The translations under genes were made by a program, and so were the position numbers. The notes below the pieces were generated by a model. It ran no database searches, was not told the origin of the DNA, and worked only from the letters and a program-made list of their open reading frames with translations. Below, one piece after another: positions 38,994 to 48,770 of a stretch of DNA of 64,000 bases (its first letter is position 1; each line of letters begins with the position of its first letter). The DNA is taken from NCBI RefSeq assembly GCF_000378745.1, contig NZ_KB905265.1, positions 83,769 to 147,768 on the forward strand, written 5' to 3'. The stretch is from Prevotella amnii DSM 23384 = JCM 14753 (GTDB taxonomy: Bacteria; Bacteroidota; Bacteroidia; Bacteroidales; Bacteroidaceae).

Positions 38994-39515
38994 CTAAAGA
39001 TCTAATAATCCTTCAGGAATAACCATTTTAATTATCTTTTTTGAAGTATCAATACTTTCAAATAGATTATTATTAGCAGGAATAAGCAGTTCTTGACCTC
39101 CTAAAGTTGTTACCTCAAAGAGAGTATTTACTGTACTGTCATCTATACCTGTTATTTTCCCTATCGTCTTTCCCGTCTTATTATCTATTAAAGTGTAATT
39201 TACAATCTGTGATAATGATAGACTTTCAGATTTCTCTTCGGCTATTTTCCTTGGGAACAGTACAACGCTGCCCGTAAGACGACGTGCTTCTTCTTCTGTA
39301 TTAATATCCTCAAATTTTATAAGAGCCATCTGCTCTGAGCGGAAACGATATTCTTCTATAAAGAAAGGCACCAATATACCATCTAATTCTATTAACAAAT
39401 AATCAGCATCAGTAGTATCAAACACATCATCACTGAATATGAATTGCATTTCTCCATGCACTCCATGTGGCTTACCTAAATAACCTATTTTATAGACGTC
39501 TTCATGTCTTATCAT
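38994..39515 (-). CDS. rimM: 16S rRNA processing protein RimM
   Basis: A 173-residue assembly factor for the 30S head. The N-terminal motif KIGYLGKPHGVHGEM and the PRC-barrel C-terminus (LIPANNNLFESIDTSKKII) fit. In many bacteria rimM neighbours trmD; here trmD is 3 kb away on the other strand. It lies 17 bp after murA. Confidence 0.95.
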   Translation of the reverse strand: MIRHEDVYKIGYLGKPHGVHGEMQFIFSDDVFDTTDADYLLIELDGILVPFFIEEYRFRSEQMALIKFEDINTEEEARRLTGSVVLFPRKIAEEKSESLSLSQIVNYTLIDNKTGKTIGKITGIDDSTVNTLFEVTTLGGQELLIPANNNLFESIDTSKKIIKMVIPEGLLDL

Positions 39516-39532
39516 ATATATTATGCTTAATC

Positions 39533-40846
39533 TTACTTATTTGCCACACGTGTTATTTTAGCTCCTAATGCGTTAAGACGCTCTTCTATATCTTCATAGC
39601 CACGATCTATTTGTGCTATATTATCAATACGACTTATCCCTGGAGCTGAAAGGGCTGCAATTAAAAGAGCTATACCTGCTCTAATATCAGGGCTAGACAT
39701 TCGTCCTGCTCGCAACGTACGTTGGTGATCATGCCCTATTACTACAGCACGATGAGGATCGCATAAGATTATTTGTGCCCCCATATCTATGAGTTTATCA
39801 ATAAAAAACAGTCTGCTTTCAAACATTTTTTGATGAAAAAGCACACTTCCTTGAGCCTGCGTAGCTACAACTAATAAAACAGAAATAAGATCAGGACTTA
39901 ATCCTGGCCATGGAGCGTCACTAATAGTCATAATAGAGCCGTCTATGAAAGAGTCTATAACATAGTGATCGTGGCGAGGAATAAAAAGATCATCACCATC
40001 TACCATTACTTGCACACCCAATCTTCTGAATATATCGAGCATAATACCAAGATTTGCTACCGAAGTATCTTTTATCCTAATACCTTCTCCCACCATGACA
40101 GCCATACTAATAAACGAACCTACTTCTATCATATCAGGCAGTATTTTGTGGCTTGTTCCATGTAGTTCTTTCACGCCTTCTATAGTAAGCAGATTACTCG
40201 CAATACCTGAAATCTTAGCTCCCATACTGTTAAGCATTTTACAAAGCTGCTGAATATAAGGTTCGCATGCGGCATTATAAATAGTAGTAGTGCCTTCTGC
40301 AAGAACAGCTGCCATAATAATATTAGCAGTACCTGTTATTGAAGCCTCATCAAGAAGCATATAAGTACCATGAAGCCGCTCTGCTTTTATTTCATAAACA
40401 TCTCTCCCTTCTAAATGAACAAAATGTGCTCCAAGATTTTTAAACCCAATAAAATGAGTATCTAAGCGCCTTCTACCTATCTTATCTCCGCCAGGTTTTG
40501 CTATTGTAGCAAGCCCAAAACGTCCCAACAAAGGGCCATACATAAGCACACTACCACGAAGAGAAGCACATTTTTGTACAAATTCTATGCTTTCTAAATA
40601 ATCTAACTTGATATCATCAGCTTGAAAAGAGAACCTTCCAGAAGATAGCTTTTTAGTCTTAACTCCTATTTCTTGTAAAAGCTTTATAAGGTTATTTACA
40701 TCTAATATATCTGGAACATTATCTATAATAACCTCTTCTTTAGTGAGGAGGATTGCACTAATTACTTCTAAAGCCTCATTTTTTGCGCCTTGAGGTGTAA
40801 TGGTTCCACTTAACCTATGACCTCCTTCTATAAGAAAAGATTCCAT
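39533..40846 (-). CDS. murA: UDP-N-acetylglucosamine 1-carboxyvinyltransferase, Asp-type active site
   Basis: A 437-residue enzyme for the first committed step of peptidoglycan synthesis. The catalytic loop reads KPGGDKIGRRRLDTH; the residue equal to E. coli Cys115 is Asp121. Cys-to-Asp at this site is known to prevent alkylation by fosfomycin while keeping activity. Other motifs, such as QGAKNEALEVI near the N-terminus and SSPDIRAGIALLIAAL, are normal. It follows the DUF4290 gene by 3 bp. Confidence 0.97.
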   Translation of the reverse strand: MESFLIEGGHRLSGTITPQGAKNEALEVISAILLTKEEVIIDNVPDILDVNNLIKLLQEIGVKTKKLSSGRFSFQADDIKLDYLESIEFVQKCASLRGSVLMYGPLLGRFGLATIAKPGGDKIGRRRLDTHFIGFKNLGAHFVHLEGRDVYEIKAERLHGTYMLLDEASITGTANIIMAAVLAEGTTTIYNAACEPYIQQLCKMLNSMGAKISGIASNLLTIEGVKELHGTSHKILPDMIEVGSFISMAVMVGEGIRIKDTSVANLGIMLDIFRRLGVQVMVDGDDLFIPRHDHYVIDSFIDGSIMTISDAPWPGLSPDLISVLLVVATQAQGSVLFHQKMFESRLFFIDKLIDMGAQIILCDPHRAVVIGHDHQRTLRAGRMSSPDIRAGIALLIAALSAPGISRIDNIAQIDRGYEDIEERLNALGAKITRVANK

Positions 40847-40849
40847 AAA

Positions 40850-41449
40850 TTACGACTTTTTCTTTCTTTTATTTTGTACAAAATCCTTCTCGTTAATCTT
40901 ATCGAAACGAAAAGTATTAAGATCTATCTGTATAACACCATCTGTTAAACGAGCTAAATCTGACGCCACACGAGCATTATCACTAGAGCCATGTGCCCAT
41001 TGTATAAGATCTCGTTTCATCTGATTAGCTACCGAACGCACTAACATATCACGTTCTTGACCTGGAGACATCTTCCTTAGCTTTTCACATAATTCATAGA
41101 CAATACTTCCATAATGCTTAATAGGATTAACCTGATGTGGATAAGATAAAGGCTCTGGCTTTTTCGCAATAGATAATGCTTGAGATACATCATAAGGATA
41201 GTCTATATCCAACTTGAAGCCTGACATAAGTGCTAAATGATCCCAAAGCTTTTGCATATACCCTTCATTACTACGATTTTGGGTATTCATTCTGTCCATA
41301 ATAGCTATAATACTTTCTGCACAAGCCTGACGTTCGGCCTTAGTAGGTAGTGTTATTGCATAATCTATCATGCTTTGAACCTCTCTACCATACTGAGGTA
41401 ATATTAATTTTTCTCTTTGAGTGTTATAGTCTAATCCTTCTATATTCAT
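40850..41449 (-). CDS. DUF4290 family protein
   Basis: A 199-residue soluble protein beginning MNIEGLDYNTQREKLILPQYGR, with a basic end (KRKKKS). This is the DUF4290 family, which precedes murA in Bacteroidota. No function is known. It starts the murA-rimM-dxr-rseP run; the tsaB stop is 48 bp upstream, so tsaB may be the true first gene. Confidence 0.92.
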   Translation of the reverse strand: MNIEGLDYNTQREKLILPQYGREVQSMIDYAITLPTKAERQACAESIIAIMDRMNTQNRSNEGYMQKLWDHLALMSGFKLDIDYPYDVSQALSIAKKPEPLSYPHQVNPIKHYGSIVYELCEKLRKMSPGQERDMLVRSVANQMKRDLIQWAHGSSDNARVASDLARLTDGVIQIDLNTFRFDKINEKDFVQNKRKKKS

Positions 41450-41497
41450 TAGGTGGAAATATTTATTTTAAGAAAAACATCCGTTAAGTAAATCTAT

Positions 41498-42190
41498 TTA
41501 TAATAAAGGTTTTGCCGATTTAGCTACGAAATCTTTTAAATAAGTGGGAACAAAATAAGCAACATCTTCAAACCTATTATTCAAAAAGCGTTTCTCTGCA
41601 AGTGGAAACATATATTTGGCCAAAGGCTCTATGTTGTCAATGAAATGAGCATTATTATGCTTTATCATATCTTTACACTTAGAAGCACCATTTCCGAAAA
41701 AGTAAACAGGGCCTTTATCTAAATATTCTTTAAAGCTCTTCTCATCTATTACTTTTGCTTCCAAACTATTCTTTGCTTTTAAACCACGATCAAAAACCTG
41801 AGAATAAACCTCCATTCGTCGTGCGTCTAACATAGGTGCTAACAACGCATCTTCAGGTATATTATTATTATGTAACAACACCGGCACTGATAATAGCTCG
41901 AGTGTAGGTACTGCTATCAACTTAATATCACGTCCATAACAAATCCCTTTTGCCATAGACACACCTATACGCAATCCCGTATAAGAACCAGGACCACTAC
42001 TAACAGCAACGGCGTCTAAAGGAATAGCATGATTATCTGTAAAAGATATAGCTTCATCGACAAAAGAGCCGAGACGCTCTGCATGATTAGGACCACTACA
42101 ATCTTGTAACTCGAAGATGCAAACACCATCTTCGCTTACTGCTACTGAGCACACATTTGTACTCGTTTCTATATTTAAAATGCAAGACAT
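41498..42190 (-). CDS. tsaB: tRNA threonylcarbamoyladenosine biosynthesis protein TsaB
   Basis: A 230-residue ASKHA-fold partner of TsaD in t6A synthesis. It starts ILNIETSTNVCSVAVSEDG and has the motif SSGPGSYTGLRIGVSMAKG. It is divergent from yicC, and its -7 element TAAATTTG is at 42221-42228. The partner tsaD is at 19786-20817. Confidence 0.96.
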   Translation of the reverse strand: MSCILNIETSTNVCSVAVSEDGVCIFELQDCSGPNHAERLGSFVDEAISFTDNHAIPLDAVAVSSGPGSYTGLRIGVSMAKGICYGRDIKLIAVPTLELLSVPVLLHNNNIPEDALLAPMLDARRMEVYSQVFDRGLKAKNSLEAKVIDEKSFKEYLDKGPVYFFGNGASKCKDMIKHNNAHFIDNIEPLAKYMFPLAEKRFLNNRFEDVAYFVPTYLKDFVAKSAKPLL

Positions 42191-42220
42191 AAAACAATAG
42201 CTTTATTTTAAATTAATGTG

Positions 42221-42258
42221 CAAATTTACTCTTTTTCCACTCGAAATTAGTACTTTTG
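42221..42258. promoter_or_regulatory. Divergent -7 elements for tsaB and yicC
   Basis: TAAATTTG on the minus strand (42221-42228) and TACTTTTG on the plus strand (42251-42258) lie back to back in a 92 bp gap. Neither has a good -33 at 19-21 nt, but both are followed by GC(A), a common context here. Confidence 0.5.
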
Positions 42259-42282
42259 CAGAAATTTAACGTGAAAAAACTC

Positions 42283-43161
42283 ATGATACTATCTATGACA
42301 GGTTATGGCAAAGCCGTCGTAACTTATAAAGAAAAGAAAATTAATATTGAAATTAAGTCGCTTAACAGCAAAGCTCTTGATCTCTCTGCACGCATTGCTC
42401 CCTTGTATAGAGAAAAAGAAATGGAGATCCGACGCTTAATTGCTCAAAAGTTAGAACGTGGAAAAGTAGATTTCTCACTATGGGTAGAGAAAGATATTAG
42501 TGCAGACGCTACTCATGTTAATACTGTTTTAGTAGAAAATTACTATAAACAAATAAAAGAAATTTCTAAAAACACAGGTATACCAGAACCTTCCGATTGG
42601 TTTGAAACATTACTACGTTTGCCTGATGTAACTATGAGGAATGAGGTAGAAATACTTAGTGAAGAAGAATGGAACATAGTATTAAATGGCATTCTGCAAG
42701 CTATAGATCATTTGTTAGTTTTTCGTAAGCAAGAGGGTAAGGCTCTTCAGCATAAGTTTAACGAAAAACTCAATAATATAGAAAATTACATGACAGCTAT
42801 AGAGCCGTATGAAAAAGGCCGAGTACCAAAGATTCGTGAACGTATTATAGAAGGATTAAAGCAGATTCCAGAAGTGGAATATGACAAAAACCGTTTAGAA
42901 CAAGAACTTATATACTATATAGAGAAACTTGATATAAGCGAAGAAAAACAACGTTTAGCTAATCATCTGCGTTATTTCCGTGAGACTATGGAGGAAAATG
43001 GGCATGGATTAGGTAAGAAGTTAGGCTTCATTGCTCAAGAAATGGGACGAGAAATTAATACTACTGGCTCTAAAAGTAATCAGGCAGAGATGCAAAACAT
43101 AGTAGTAAAAATGAAAGATGAATTAGAACAAATTAAAGAGCAGGTGCTCAATACACTATAA
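42283..43161 (+). CDS. YicC/YloC family endoribonuclease
   Basis: A 292-residue protein. The start MILSMTGYGKA is the family standard, so the ATG at 42283 is preferred to the earlier TTG at 42256, which lies inside the -7 element. The C-terminal domain has GKKLGFIAQEMGREINTTGSK, the family signature in shortened form. Characterised members cleave RNA, for instance an sRNA in E. coli. It is followed by gmk, the common neighbour. Confidence 0.95.
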   Translation: MILSMTGYGKAVVTYKEKKINIEIKSLNSKALDLSARIAPLYREKEMEIRRLIAQKLERGKVDFSLWVEKDISADATHVNTVLVENYYKQIKEISKNTGIPEPSDWFETLLRLPDVTMRNEVEILSEEEWNIVLNGILQAIDHLLVFRKQEGKALQHKFNEKLNNIENYMTAIEPYEKGRVPKIRERIIEGLKQIPEVEYDKNRLEQELIYYIEKLDISEEKQRLANHLRYFRETMEENGHGLGKKLGFIAQEMGREINTTGSKSNQAEMQNIVVKMKDELEQIKEQVLNTL

Positions 43162-43227
43162 TAACCATCTCTTTAATTAGCTATATGCTTACAGAATAAA
43201 GCTAATAAGAGTTTTTTATTTTACGAT

Positions 43228-43800
43228 ATGCAAGGTAAATTGATAATCTTTTCAGCCCCATCAGGTTCGGGTAAAAGTACTATTGTACAATGGTTAATGC
43301 AAGAACACCCTGAGTTACATTTAGCTTTTTCCATTAGTTGCACCACACGGCAGCCACGTGGCAAAGAACGTAATGGAGTGGAATATATATTCCTTTCATT
43401 AGATGATTTTAAGAACAAGATTGATAACAATGAGTTTTTGGAATATGAGGAAGTATATAAAGATCGCTTTTATGGGACTTTGAAAAAGCAAATAGAAAAC
43501 CAACTGAAAGCTGGTCAAAATGTTATCTTCGACGTAGATGTAAAAGGTGGGTGTAATATTAAAGATTATTATAAAGACAAAGCATTAAGTGTCTTTGTTC
43601 AACCACCTTCTGTAGAAGAATTACGTCGTCGTTTAATAAATAGGAATACTGACACATTAGAAGCTATAGAAACACGGCTTAAAAAGGCAGCTGAGGAACT
43701 AACTTTTGCCAGCAAGTTTGATACTATTATAGTTAACAATAATCTTGACAAAGCAAAAGAAGAAACATACAATATTATTAAGAATTTTCTAAACCATTAG
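43228..43800 (+). CDS. gmk: Guanylate kinase
   Basis: A 190-residue kinase that turns GMP into GDP. The P-loop is SAPSGSGKSTIV, and the GMP-binding region is ISCTTRQPRGKERNGVEYIF. It lies 66 bp after yicC and 17 bp before nadD, so the three form an operon. Confidence 0.98.
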   Translation: MQGKLIIFSAPSGSGKSTIVQWLMQEHPELHLAFSISCTTRQPRGKERNGVEYIFLSLDDFKNKIDNNEFLEYEEVYKDRFYGTLKKQIENQLKAGQNVIFDVDVKGGCNIKDYYKDKALSVFVQPPSVEELRRRLINRNTDTLEAIETRLKKAAEELTFASKFDTIIVNNNLDKAKEETYNIIKNFLNH

Positions 43801-43817
43801 TTTTCAAAAACTATAAT

Positions 43818-44387
43818 ATGAACATCGGTCTTTTTGGCGGATCTTTCAATCCTATTCACAATGGGCATATTACCCTTGCAGAAACATTCTTAAAAGAAGC
43901 GTCCTTACAAGAGGTGTGGCTAATGGTGTCTCCACAAAATCCTTTTAAAATACATCAAGACCTATTAGATGATAAGAAACGGCTTGAAATAGCTCAGAAA
44001 GCACTTATTAACCACCCTAAAATCATAGTTTCTGATTATGAACTCTCTTTACCTAAACCATCTTATACTTGGAACACATTACAACATCTTGCTATTTCTT
44101 ACCCCGAAAACACTTTTTCTTTGCTCATAGGAGGCGATAACTGGCGTGCTTTTAACCGTTGGAACCATGCAGAAGATATTATTTCCCAGTATCAAATATA
44201 CATATATCCACGTAAAGACGACCATTTCGCAAGAAAAGAAGTACTACCTAAAAATGTACATCTTCTGCAAGGTGCACCATTAGATATTAGCAGCACTTTA
44301 ATACGTAATAATGTGAAGCAAGGAATGTCTATACACCACCTTGTTCCACAAAACATTATCCAAGATATAGAAGAATTTTACAGGTAA
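43818..44387 (+). CDS. nadD: Nicotinate-nucleotide adenylyltransferase
   Basis: A 189-residue nucleotidyltransferase of NAD synthesis. It has the motif GLFGGSFNPIHNGHI and the C-terminal ISSTLIRNNVKQG (the ISSTxIR signature). It closes the yicC-gmk-nadD operon. NAD recycling is also represented by pncC at 19189. Confidence 0.97.
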   Translation: MNIGLFGGSFNPIHNGHITLAETFLKEASLQEVWLMVSPQNPFKIHQDLLDDKKRLEIAQKALINHPKIIVSDYELSLPKPSYTWNTLQHLAISYPENTFSLLIGGDNWRAFNRWNHAEDIISQYQIYIYPRKDDHFARKEVLPKNVHLLQGAPLDISSTLIRNNVKQGMSIHHLVPQNIIQDIEEFYR

Positions 44388-44432
44388 TTTGTAAACATTT
44401 ATCATATCATTTTATTAAAGGTATGCTTTTGC

Positions 44433-44479
44433 AGAGTAAAACATCATCTTTTGGTGAGCAAAAGATGATGTTTTACTCT
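44433..44479 (+). terminator. Perfect 21 bp hairpin after nadD
   Basis: The arms, each 21 bp (44433-44453 and 44459-44479), are perfect inverted copies around the loop gtgag. It lies 46 bp past the nadD stop. It could terminate transcription, but the tail is only TTAAAAAG, so a repeat element is an alternative. A degenerate third half-copy follows at about 44487-44507. Confidence 0.6.
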
Positions 44480-44719
44480 TAAAAAGTTGATGTTTTATAG
44501 GGTAAAAGGTCATATCCTCTTAACACTCTTATTATTAAACAATTATGAACGCAACAAGATAGCAAGTAACGCACAGTAGTGTATATCTTTTTTACCTACT
44601 CAGAAATTTTTATTATGAGCATGTTTTTTAGCTAAAAGCAGTTTTGCAGAGTATGAATAAATTGTATTATTTTAAATGTTAATTCCCTTTTTACATCGCT
44701 ACATATAATAAAATAAAAG

Positions 44720-44727
44720 TATCTTTG
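44720..44727 (+). promoter_or_regulatory. Putative -7 element of the nine-gene envelope operon
   Basis: TATCTTTG followed by CA, 31 bp before the first ATG. The -33 region is not recognisable. Confidence 0.5.
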
Positions 44728-44758
44728 CACCTTATTAAATAGCATTAAGCATTATACA

Positions 44759-46678
44759 ATGAAAATATTTACTAAGATTGCACATATTTTCTATAGCATA
44801 TTAACCCCTATTAGGGCTAATAGATCTTTTTTTATTTTTATGTATCTGCTTGGCATTTTAGTAGCTTATGAGGAATTGCCTGTTAACAATCCAAACGCAA
44901 AAGTATACGACAATTTAATACCTGAATTGTTTCTTGATTTATATTTGGTTAGCTTGTTCCTTATGGTCTTTAAGCGACAAATACGACGATGGGTACGATT
45001 GGTCTTATATTTTATGGCATATAGTATTAGCTTAATAGATCTATTTTGCTGGGAAAAGTTTCAAACCACTATAAACCCTTCAATACTTTTGCTTATAGGT
45101 GAAACTAATAGTAAAGAAGCTAATGAATTTTTATCAAGTTATATTTCTATAGATATTCTTTTCTCTGGAATAGGTTTGATATTAATACTAATACTTATTA
45201 ACATTATAACAGGGCTTTTCCCTTTTATAAAACGGCATCTTAGTATCTTTAGAAAAATAAAAAAAAGGGATTCTATACACTGCTTTAAGATTATGGCAAA
45301 TAAAAAAAGTTTGCTTTTTGTGAAAACTTTTAGCGGATTAATATGCACCTTTTTCCTTATTTTTTCTGCTATTTCTTCAGCTCATAATAAAGAGATGATG
45401 TATCGCATTTTCTCACTTCACACTATAGGGGCAGTGGAACACGAAATGAGTTTATATCAAAGACAGCCTGAAAAAGAGACACAATTTTACATACCACCTT
45501 ACCGCTTAGCTTTCGCTATATTCTCAAACAAATTAGCCTCTCACCAGATAAGCCAACTTATAGCAACTAAAGGAAAAGTATGGGTTGATAGCTGTTCCTA
45601 CACATCACCTAACATCATACTTATTATTGGCGAGAGCTATAGTAAGCATCACTCACATCAGTATGGCTATTTCATGCCTACAACTCCTCACCAAGAGGCT
45701 TTACAAAAGCAAGGCTTACTAACCCCTTTTAGTGATGTAGTATCACCTTATAATCTAACAAGTTTTGTTTTTAAAAATATCTTTTCACTACAAGTTGTTG
45801 GGGATAAAAAAGATTGGTGCGATTACCCTCTCTTTCCTGAGGTTTTCCGTAAGGCAGGTTATCATGTAACATTCATTACTAATCAGTTTTTACCTCGTGC
45901 TAAGCAAGCTGTTTACGATTTTAGTGGGGGCTTTTTTCTTAATCACCCAGAATTATCTGATGCCATGTTTGACAACAGGAATAGCAGATTATATAAATAT
46001 GATGCAGGGTTATTACACGACTACGATTGCTTTCAGAAGCAATATAACACTGATCATAATCTTATATTGTTTCATCTTATGGGGCAACATGTTAATTATG
46101 AACAACGCACACCAGAAAAGGCAAAACACTTTAAAGCAGATGATTATAAGAATATCCGATATGATTTAAACAAAAAACGCAGAAAGATACTGTCCGATTA
46201 CGATAATGCAGTGTTATACAACGACTCTATTGTGTACCAAATAATAAAACGTTTTCAAGACAAAGACGCTATTATCATTTATATGCCTGATCATGGAGAA
46301 GAATGTTATGAAGGAAACCGTGGTTTCATTTGTCGCAACCACTCTGCTGATATAGATTATAACCTTGCACGCTTTGAGTTTGAAATACCTTTTTGGATAT
46401 ATACATCTCCAGCGTATAAAGCCAAACACCATGATATCTATAAACAAATTATAGCAGCAAAAAACAAAAAATTCATGACCGATGCTTTACCTCACATGTT
46501 ACTTTATTTAGGGGGAATACATACTATATACTATAGAGATGAATATAACATATTAAGCAAAAACTATCAAGAAAATCGTCCAAGAATATTAAAAGGAACT
46601 ACTGATTACGATAAGTTAGATAGGACAAAAGCTATACGTCAAATACCTTTGCAAAAAAAAGAAAATAATAAAAAATGA
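44759..46678 (+). CDS. Phosphoethanolamine transferase (sulfatase superfamily)
   Basis: A 639-residue inner membrane enzyme. Five or so N-terminal helices (to about 215) are followed by a periplasmic catalytic domain with IILIIGESYSKHHSHQYGY, the nucleophile Thr334 in SPYNLTSFVFKN, and the metal sites YMPDHGEECYEG and FEIPFWIY. It is a relative of EptA and of the frameshifted enzyme at 23.0-24.75 kb. It leads a nine-gene operon; its stop overlaps the next start (ATGA). The acceptor may be lipid A or a glycan (inference). Confidence 0.92.
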   Translation: MKIFTKIAHIFYSILTPIRANRSFFIFMYLLGILVAYEELPVNNPNAKVYDNLIPELFLDLYLVSLFLMVFKRQIRRWVRLVLYFMAYSISLIDLFCWEKFQTTINPSILLLIGETNSKEANEFLSSYISIDILFSGIGLILILILINIITGLFPFIKRHLSIFRKIKKRDSIHCFKIMANKKSLLFVKTFSGLICTFFLIFSAISSAHNKEMMYRIFSLHTIGAVEHEMSLYQRQPEKETQFYIPPYRLAFAIFSNKLASHQISQLIATKGKVWVDSCSYTSPNIILIIGESYSKHHSHQYGYFMPTTPHQEALQKQGLLTPFSDVVSPYNLTSFVFKNIFSLQVVGDKKDWCDYPLFPEVFRKAGYHVTFITNQFLPRAKQAVYDFSGGFFLNHPELSDAMFDNRNSRLYKYDAGLLHDYDCFQKQYNTDHNLILFHLMGQHVNYEQRTPEKAKHFKADDYKNIRYDLNKKRRKILSDYDNAVLYNDSIVYQIIKRFQDKDAIIIYMPDHGEECYEGNRGFICRNHSADIDYNLARFEFEIPFWIYTSPAYKAKHHDIYKQIIAAKNKKFMTDALPHMLLYLGGIHTIYYRDEYNILSKNYQENRPRILKGTTDYDKLDRTKAIRQIPLQKKENNKK

Positions 46679-47736
46679 AAAGAGAATTACTTTCACGTAC
46701 AGAATGTAATGCTTTACGCGGATTAGCCATTATTGGTATCTTTCTACACAATTATTGCCATTGGTTAAATCATATAGTACAAGAAAACGAGTACCAATAC
46801 TTTTGGCATAACTTTACATGGTTTAACCATGAAATGAGTAAAAATTTCCATTCTCTTACTCTCTTTCATATAATATCGTTCTTTGGTCATTATGGTGTCC
46901 CTGTTTTCTTGTTTTTATCGGCATATGGCTTATATGTAAAATATGAAGAATCCGATTTTAATAATAAGAAAGAGCCTTCTGCTATATCTTTTATTAAATA
47001 TCACTGGATAAAGCTATTTAGAATGATGATAATAGGTTTTGTAGCTTTTACTATCATAGATGCTATCACACAAGGTCAGCACCGCTACATGCCTTTAGAT
47101 ATAATTGCTCAATTAGGGCTGTTTAACAACTTACTGCCTAATCCTGATGAAATTATTTGGCCAGGACCTTATTGGTATTTTGGATTAATGATGCAAATAT
47201 ATATTGTGTATCGTTTGATACTATATCGTCGTCATTGGGGATATACCGTTGGCTTAATAATTATTTGTGCAGCTCTTCAGATTATATGCAGCCCTGAAAG
47301 CGATGAACTTAATCGCTTAAGGTACAACTTTATAGGAGGAATTTTGCCCTTTGCTTTCGGATTATTATATGCCAAGTTTATGCCACAAGTTTCTAAAAAA
47401 ACACATATAATTATCTTTATCATATCGCTTTTAGCTATTTATGCTCTTAACATAACTTACTTTACATGGTATCTTATCCCAATATTTGTTTGCATGGCAG
47501 CAATAAGTTTTATAAAATTAGTTCATAGTTGTGGACTTTTTATGAATCTTATAATATGGGTTGGAAACATTTCATCTGCTCTATTTATATGTCATCCCAT
47601 TACAAGAAAGATATTTATCCCCATTTCAAAAGCTGGAGATTATTGGACGGGATTAATACTTTATATCATTAGTTCCATTTGCTTAGCATGGTTATTTAAG
47701 GAATTAATGAATAAAATACCTAAACCTAAAATGTAG
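46675..47736 (+). CDS. Membrane O-acyltransferase, Acyl_transf_3 family
   Basis: A 353-residue protein with about ten helices. The N-terminal LRGLAIIGIFLHNYCHW supplies the catalytic His region, and FFGHYGVPVFLFLSAYGL is typical of OafA/WecH-like acyltransferases. It would acetylate or otherwise acylate a surface sugar. It is translationally coupled to the upstream transferase and precedes a second, related enzyme. Confidence 0.9.
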   Translation: MKRELLSRTECNALRGLAIIGIFLHNYCHWLNHIVQENEYQYFWHNFTWFNHEMSKNFHSLTLFHIISFFGHYGVPVFLFLSAYGLYVKYEESDFNNKKEPSAISFIKYHWIKLFRMMIIGFVAFTIIDAITQGQHRYMPLDIIAQLGLFNNLLPNPDEIIWPGPYWYFGLMMQIYIVYRLILYRRHWGYTVGLIIICAALQIICSPESDELNRLRYNFIGGILPFAFGLLYAKFMPQVSKKTHIIIFIISLLAIYALNITYFTWYLIPIFVCMAAISFIKLVHSCGLFMNLIIWVGNISSALFICHPITRKIFIPISKAGDYWTGLILYIISSICLAWLFKELMNKIPKPKM

Positions 47737-47741
47737 CTAAC

Positions 47742-48770
47742 ATGAAATTTAAGGATATAGAAATAGGAAATATTAGTCGGTTCCGTGGCGAATTAATGGG
47801 ATCTGCAATGCTTTTTGTTATACTCTTTCATGTAGGTTTACCACGCGATGATATGTTTTTTGGCTTAAGAAGAATAGGAAATATTGGTGTAGATATATTC
47901 CTTTTTCTAAGTGGTATGGGCTTATGGTTCTCATGGACAAGCCACCCTTATATAAAGGATTTCTATTTGCGGCGTATACTTCGTGTATATCCTATGTGGA
48001 TTATCATGGCAAGTCTGTATTATATACCTGACTTTTTATGCCCTAACATTGTACGCCATGGAGGACATAGCACAAGCATTATAGATTTAATAGGAGATAT
48101 TACTATTAATTGGGATTTCTGGCTTAACGATGAACTCACCTTCTGGTACATTCCTGCCACTATGATGCTATACCTTGTAACTCCTCTTTATCTAAAGATT
48201 ATTATAAAGCATCCTATATACAGATGGCTACCTATTGTAATGCTTATGTGGTGTATCTTAGTAGAATACGTTACTCCTATTCATGACATCTTTGGTCATT
48301 TAGAAATATTTTGGAGTCGTGTACCTATATATTTTATAGGCATCAATATGGGAGCCGCTGTCAAACGTAAGGAGAAAATGGACGGAGCTGCCGTTTGGAT
48401 GATACTACTTGTTTTTTTTATGGCTTTAGCTTCCAGTATATTCTTAGAACAGGTAAAACATGGAATGTTCCCTATCTTCTTAGAACGTATGTTATATATC
48501 CCTCTAACAGTAACATCTATCTTGATACTTAACCGTGCTTTTAGGCATACTCCAAAATGGTTTAACAACTGCTTTAAGTTTATAGGTATGGTTAGTTTAG
48601 AGGCTTATTTAATACATGATCATTTTGTTCTTAGATATTTAGAAGAGTTTCAATGGACTTACTGGATTACATTTATTGCTACCTTTTCTTTAACAATACC
48701 CTTTGCATGGATATTCCACACTCTTGTTAGTAAATTAGTAATAACTCCTATAGAAAGATTTATTCGATGA
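47742..48770 (+). CDS. Membrane O-acyltransferase, second copy
   Basis: A 342-residue relative of the preceding protein with the motifs FRGELMGSAMLFVILFHVGL and IGNIGVDIFLFLSGMGLW and about ten helices. The two share little beyond motifs and so likely have different acceptors. It ends in the ATGA overlap with the UbiA gene. Confidence 0.9.
   Translation: MKFKDIEIGNISRFRGELMGSAMLFVILFHVGLPRDDMFFGLRRIGNIGVDIFLFLSGMGLWFSWTSHPYIKDFYLRRILRVYPMWIIMASLYYIPDFLCPNIVRHGGHSTSIIDLIGDITINWDFWLNDELTFWYIPATMMLYLVTPLYLKIIIKHPIYRWLPIVMLMWCILVEYVTPIHDIFGHLEIFWSRVPIYFIGINMGAAVKRKEKMDGAAVWMILLVFFMALASSIFLEQVKHGMFPIFLERMLYIPLTVTSILILNRAFRHTPKWFNNCFKFIGMVSLEAYLIHDHFVLRYLEEFQWTYWITFIATFSLTIPFAWIFHTLVSKLVITPIERFIR

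Larger units (their letters stand above)
44388..44758. other. Intergenic region with hairpin, direct repeat and promoter
   Basis: 371 bp without a gene. It holds the 21 bp hairpin, two copies of ttttgcagagta (44427-44438 and 44642-44653), and a -7 element TATCTTTG at 44720-44727 for the downstream operon. No -33 was clear. Confidence 0.6.
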
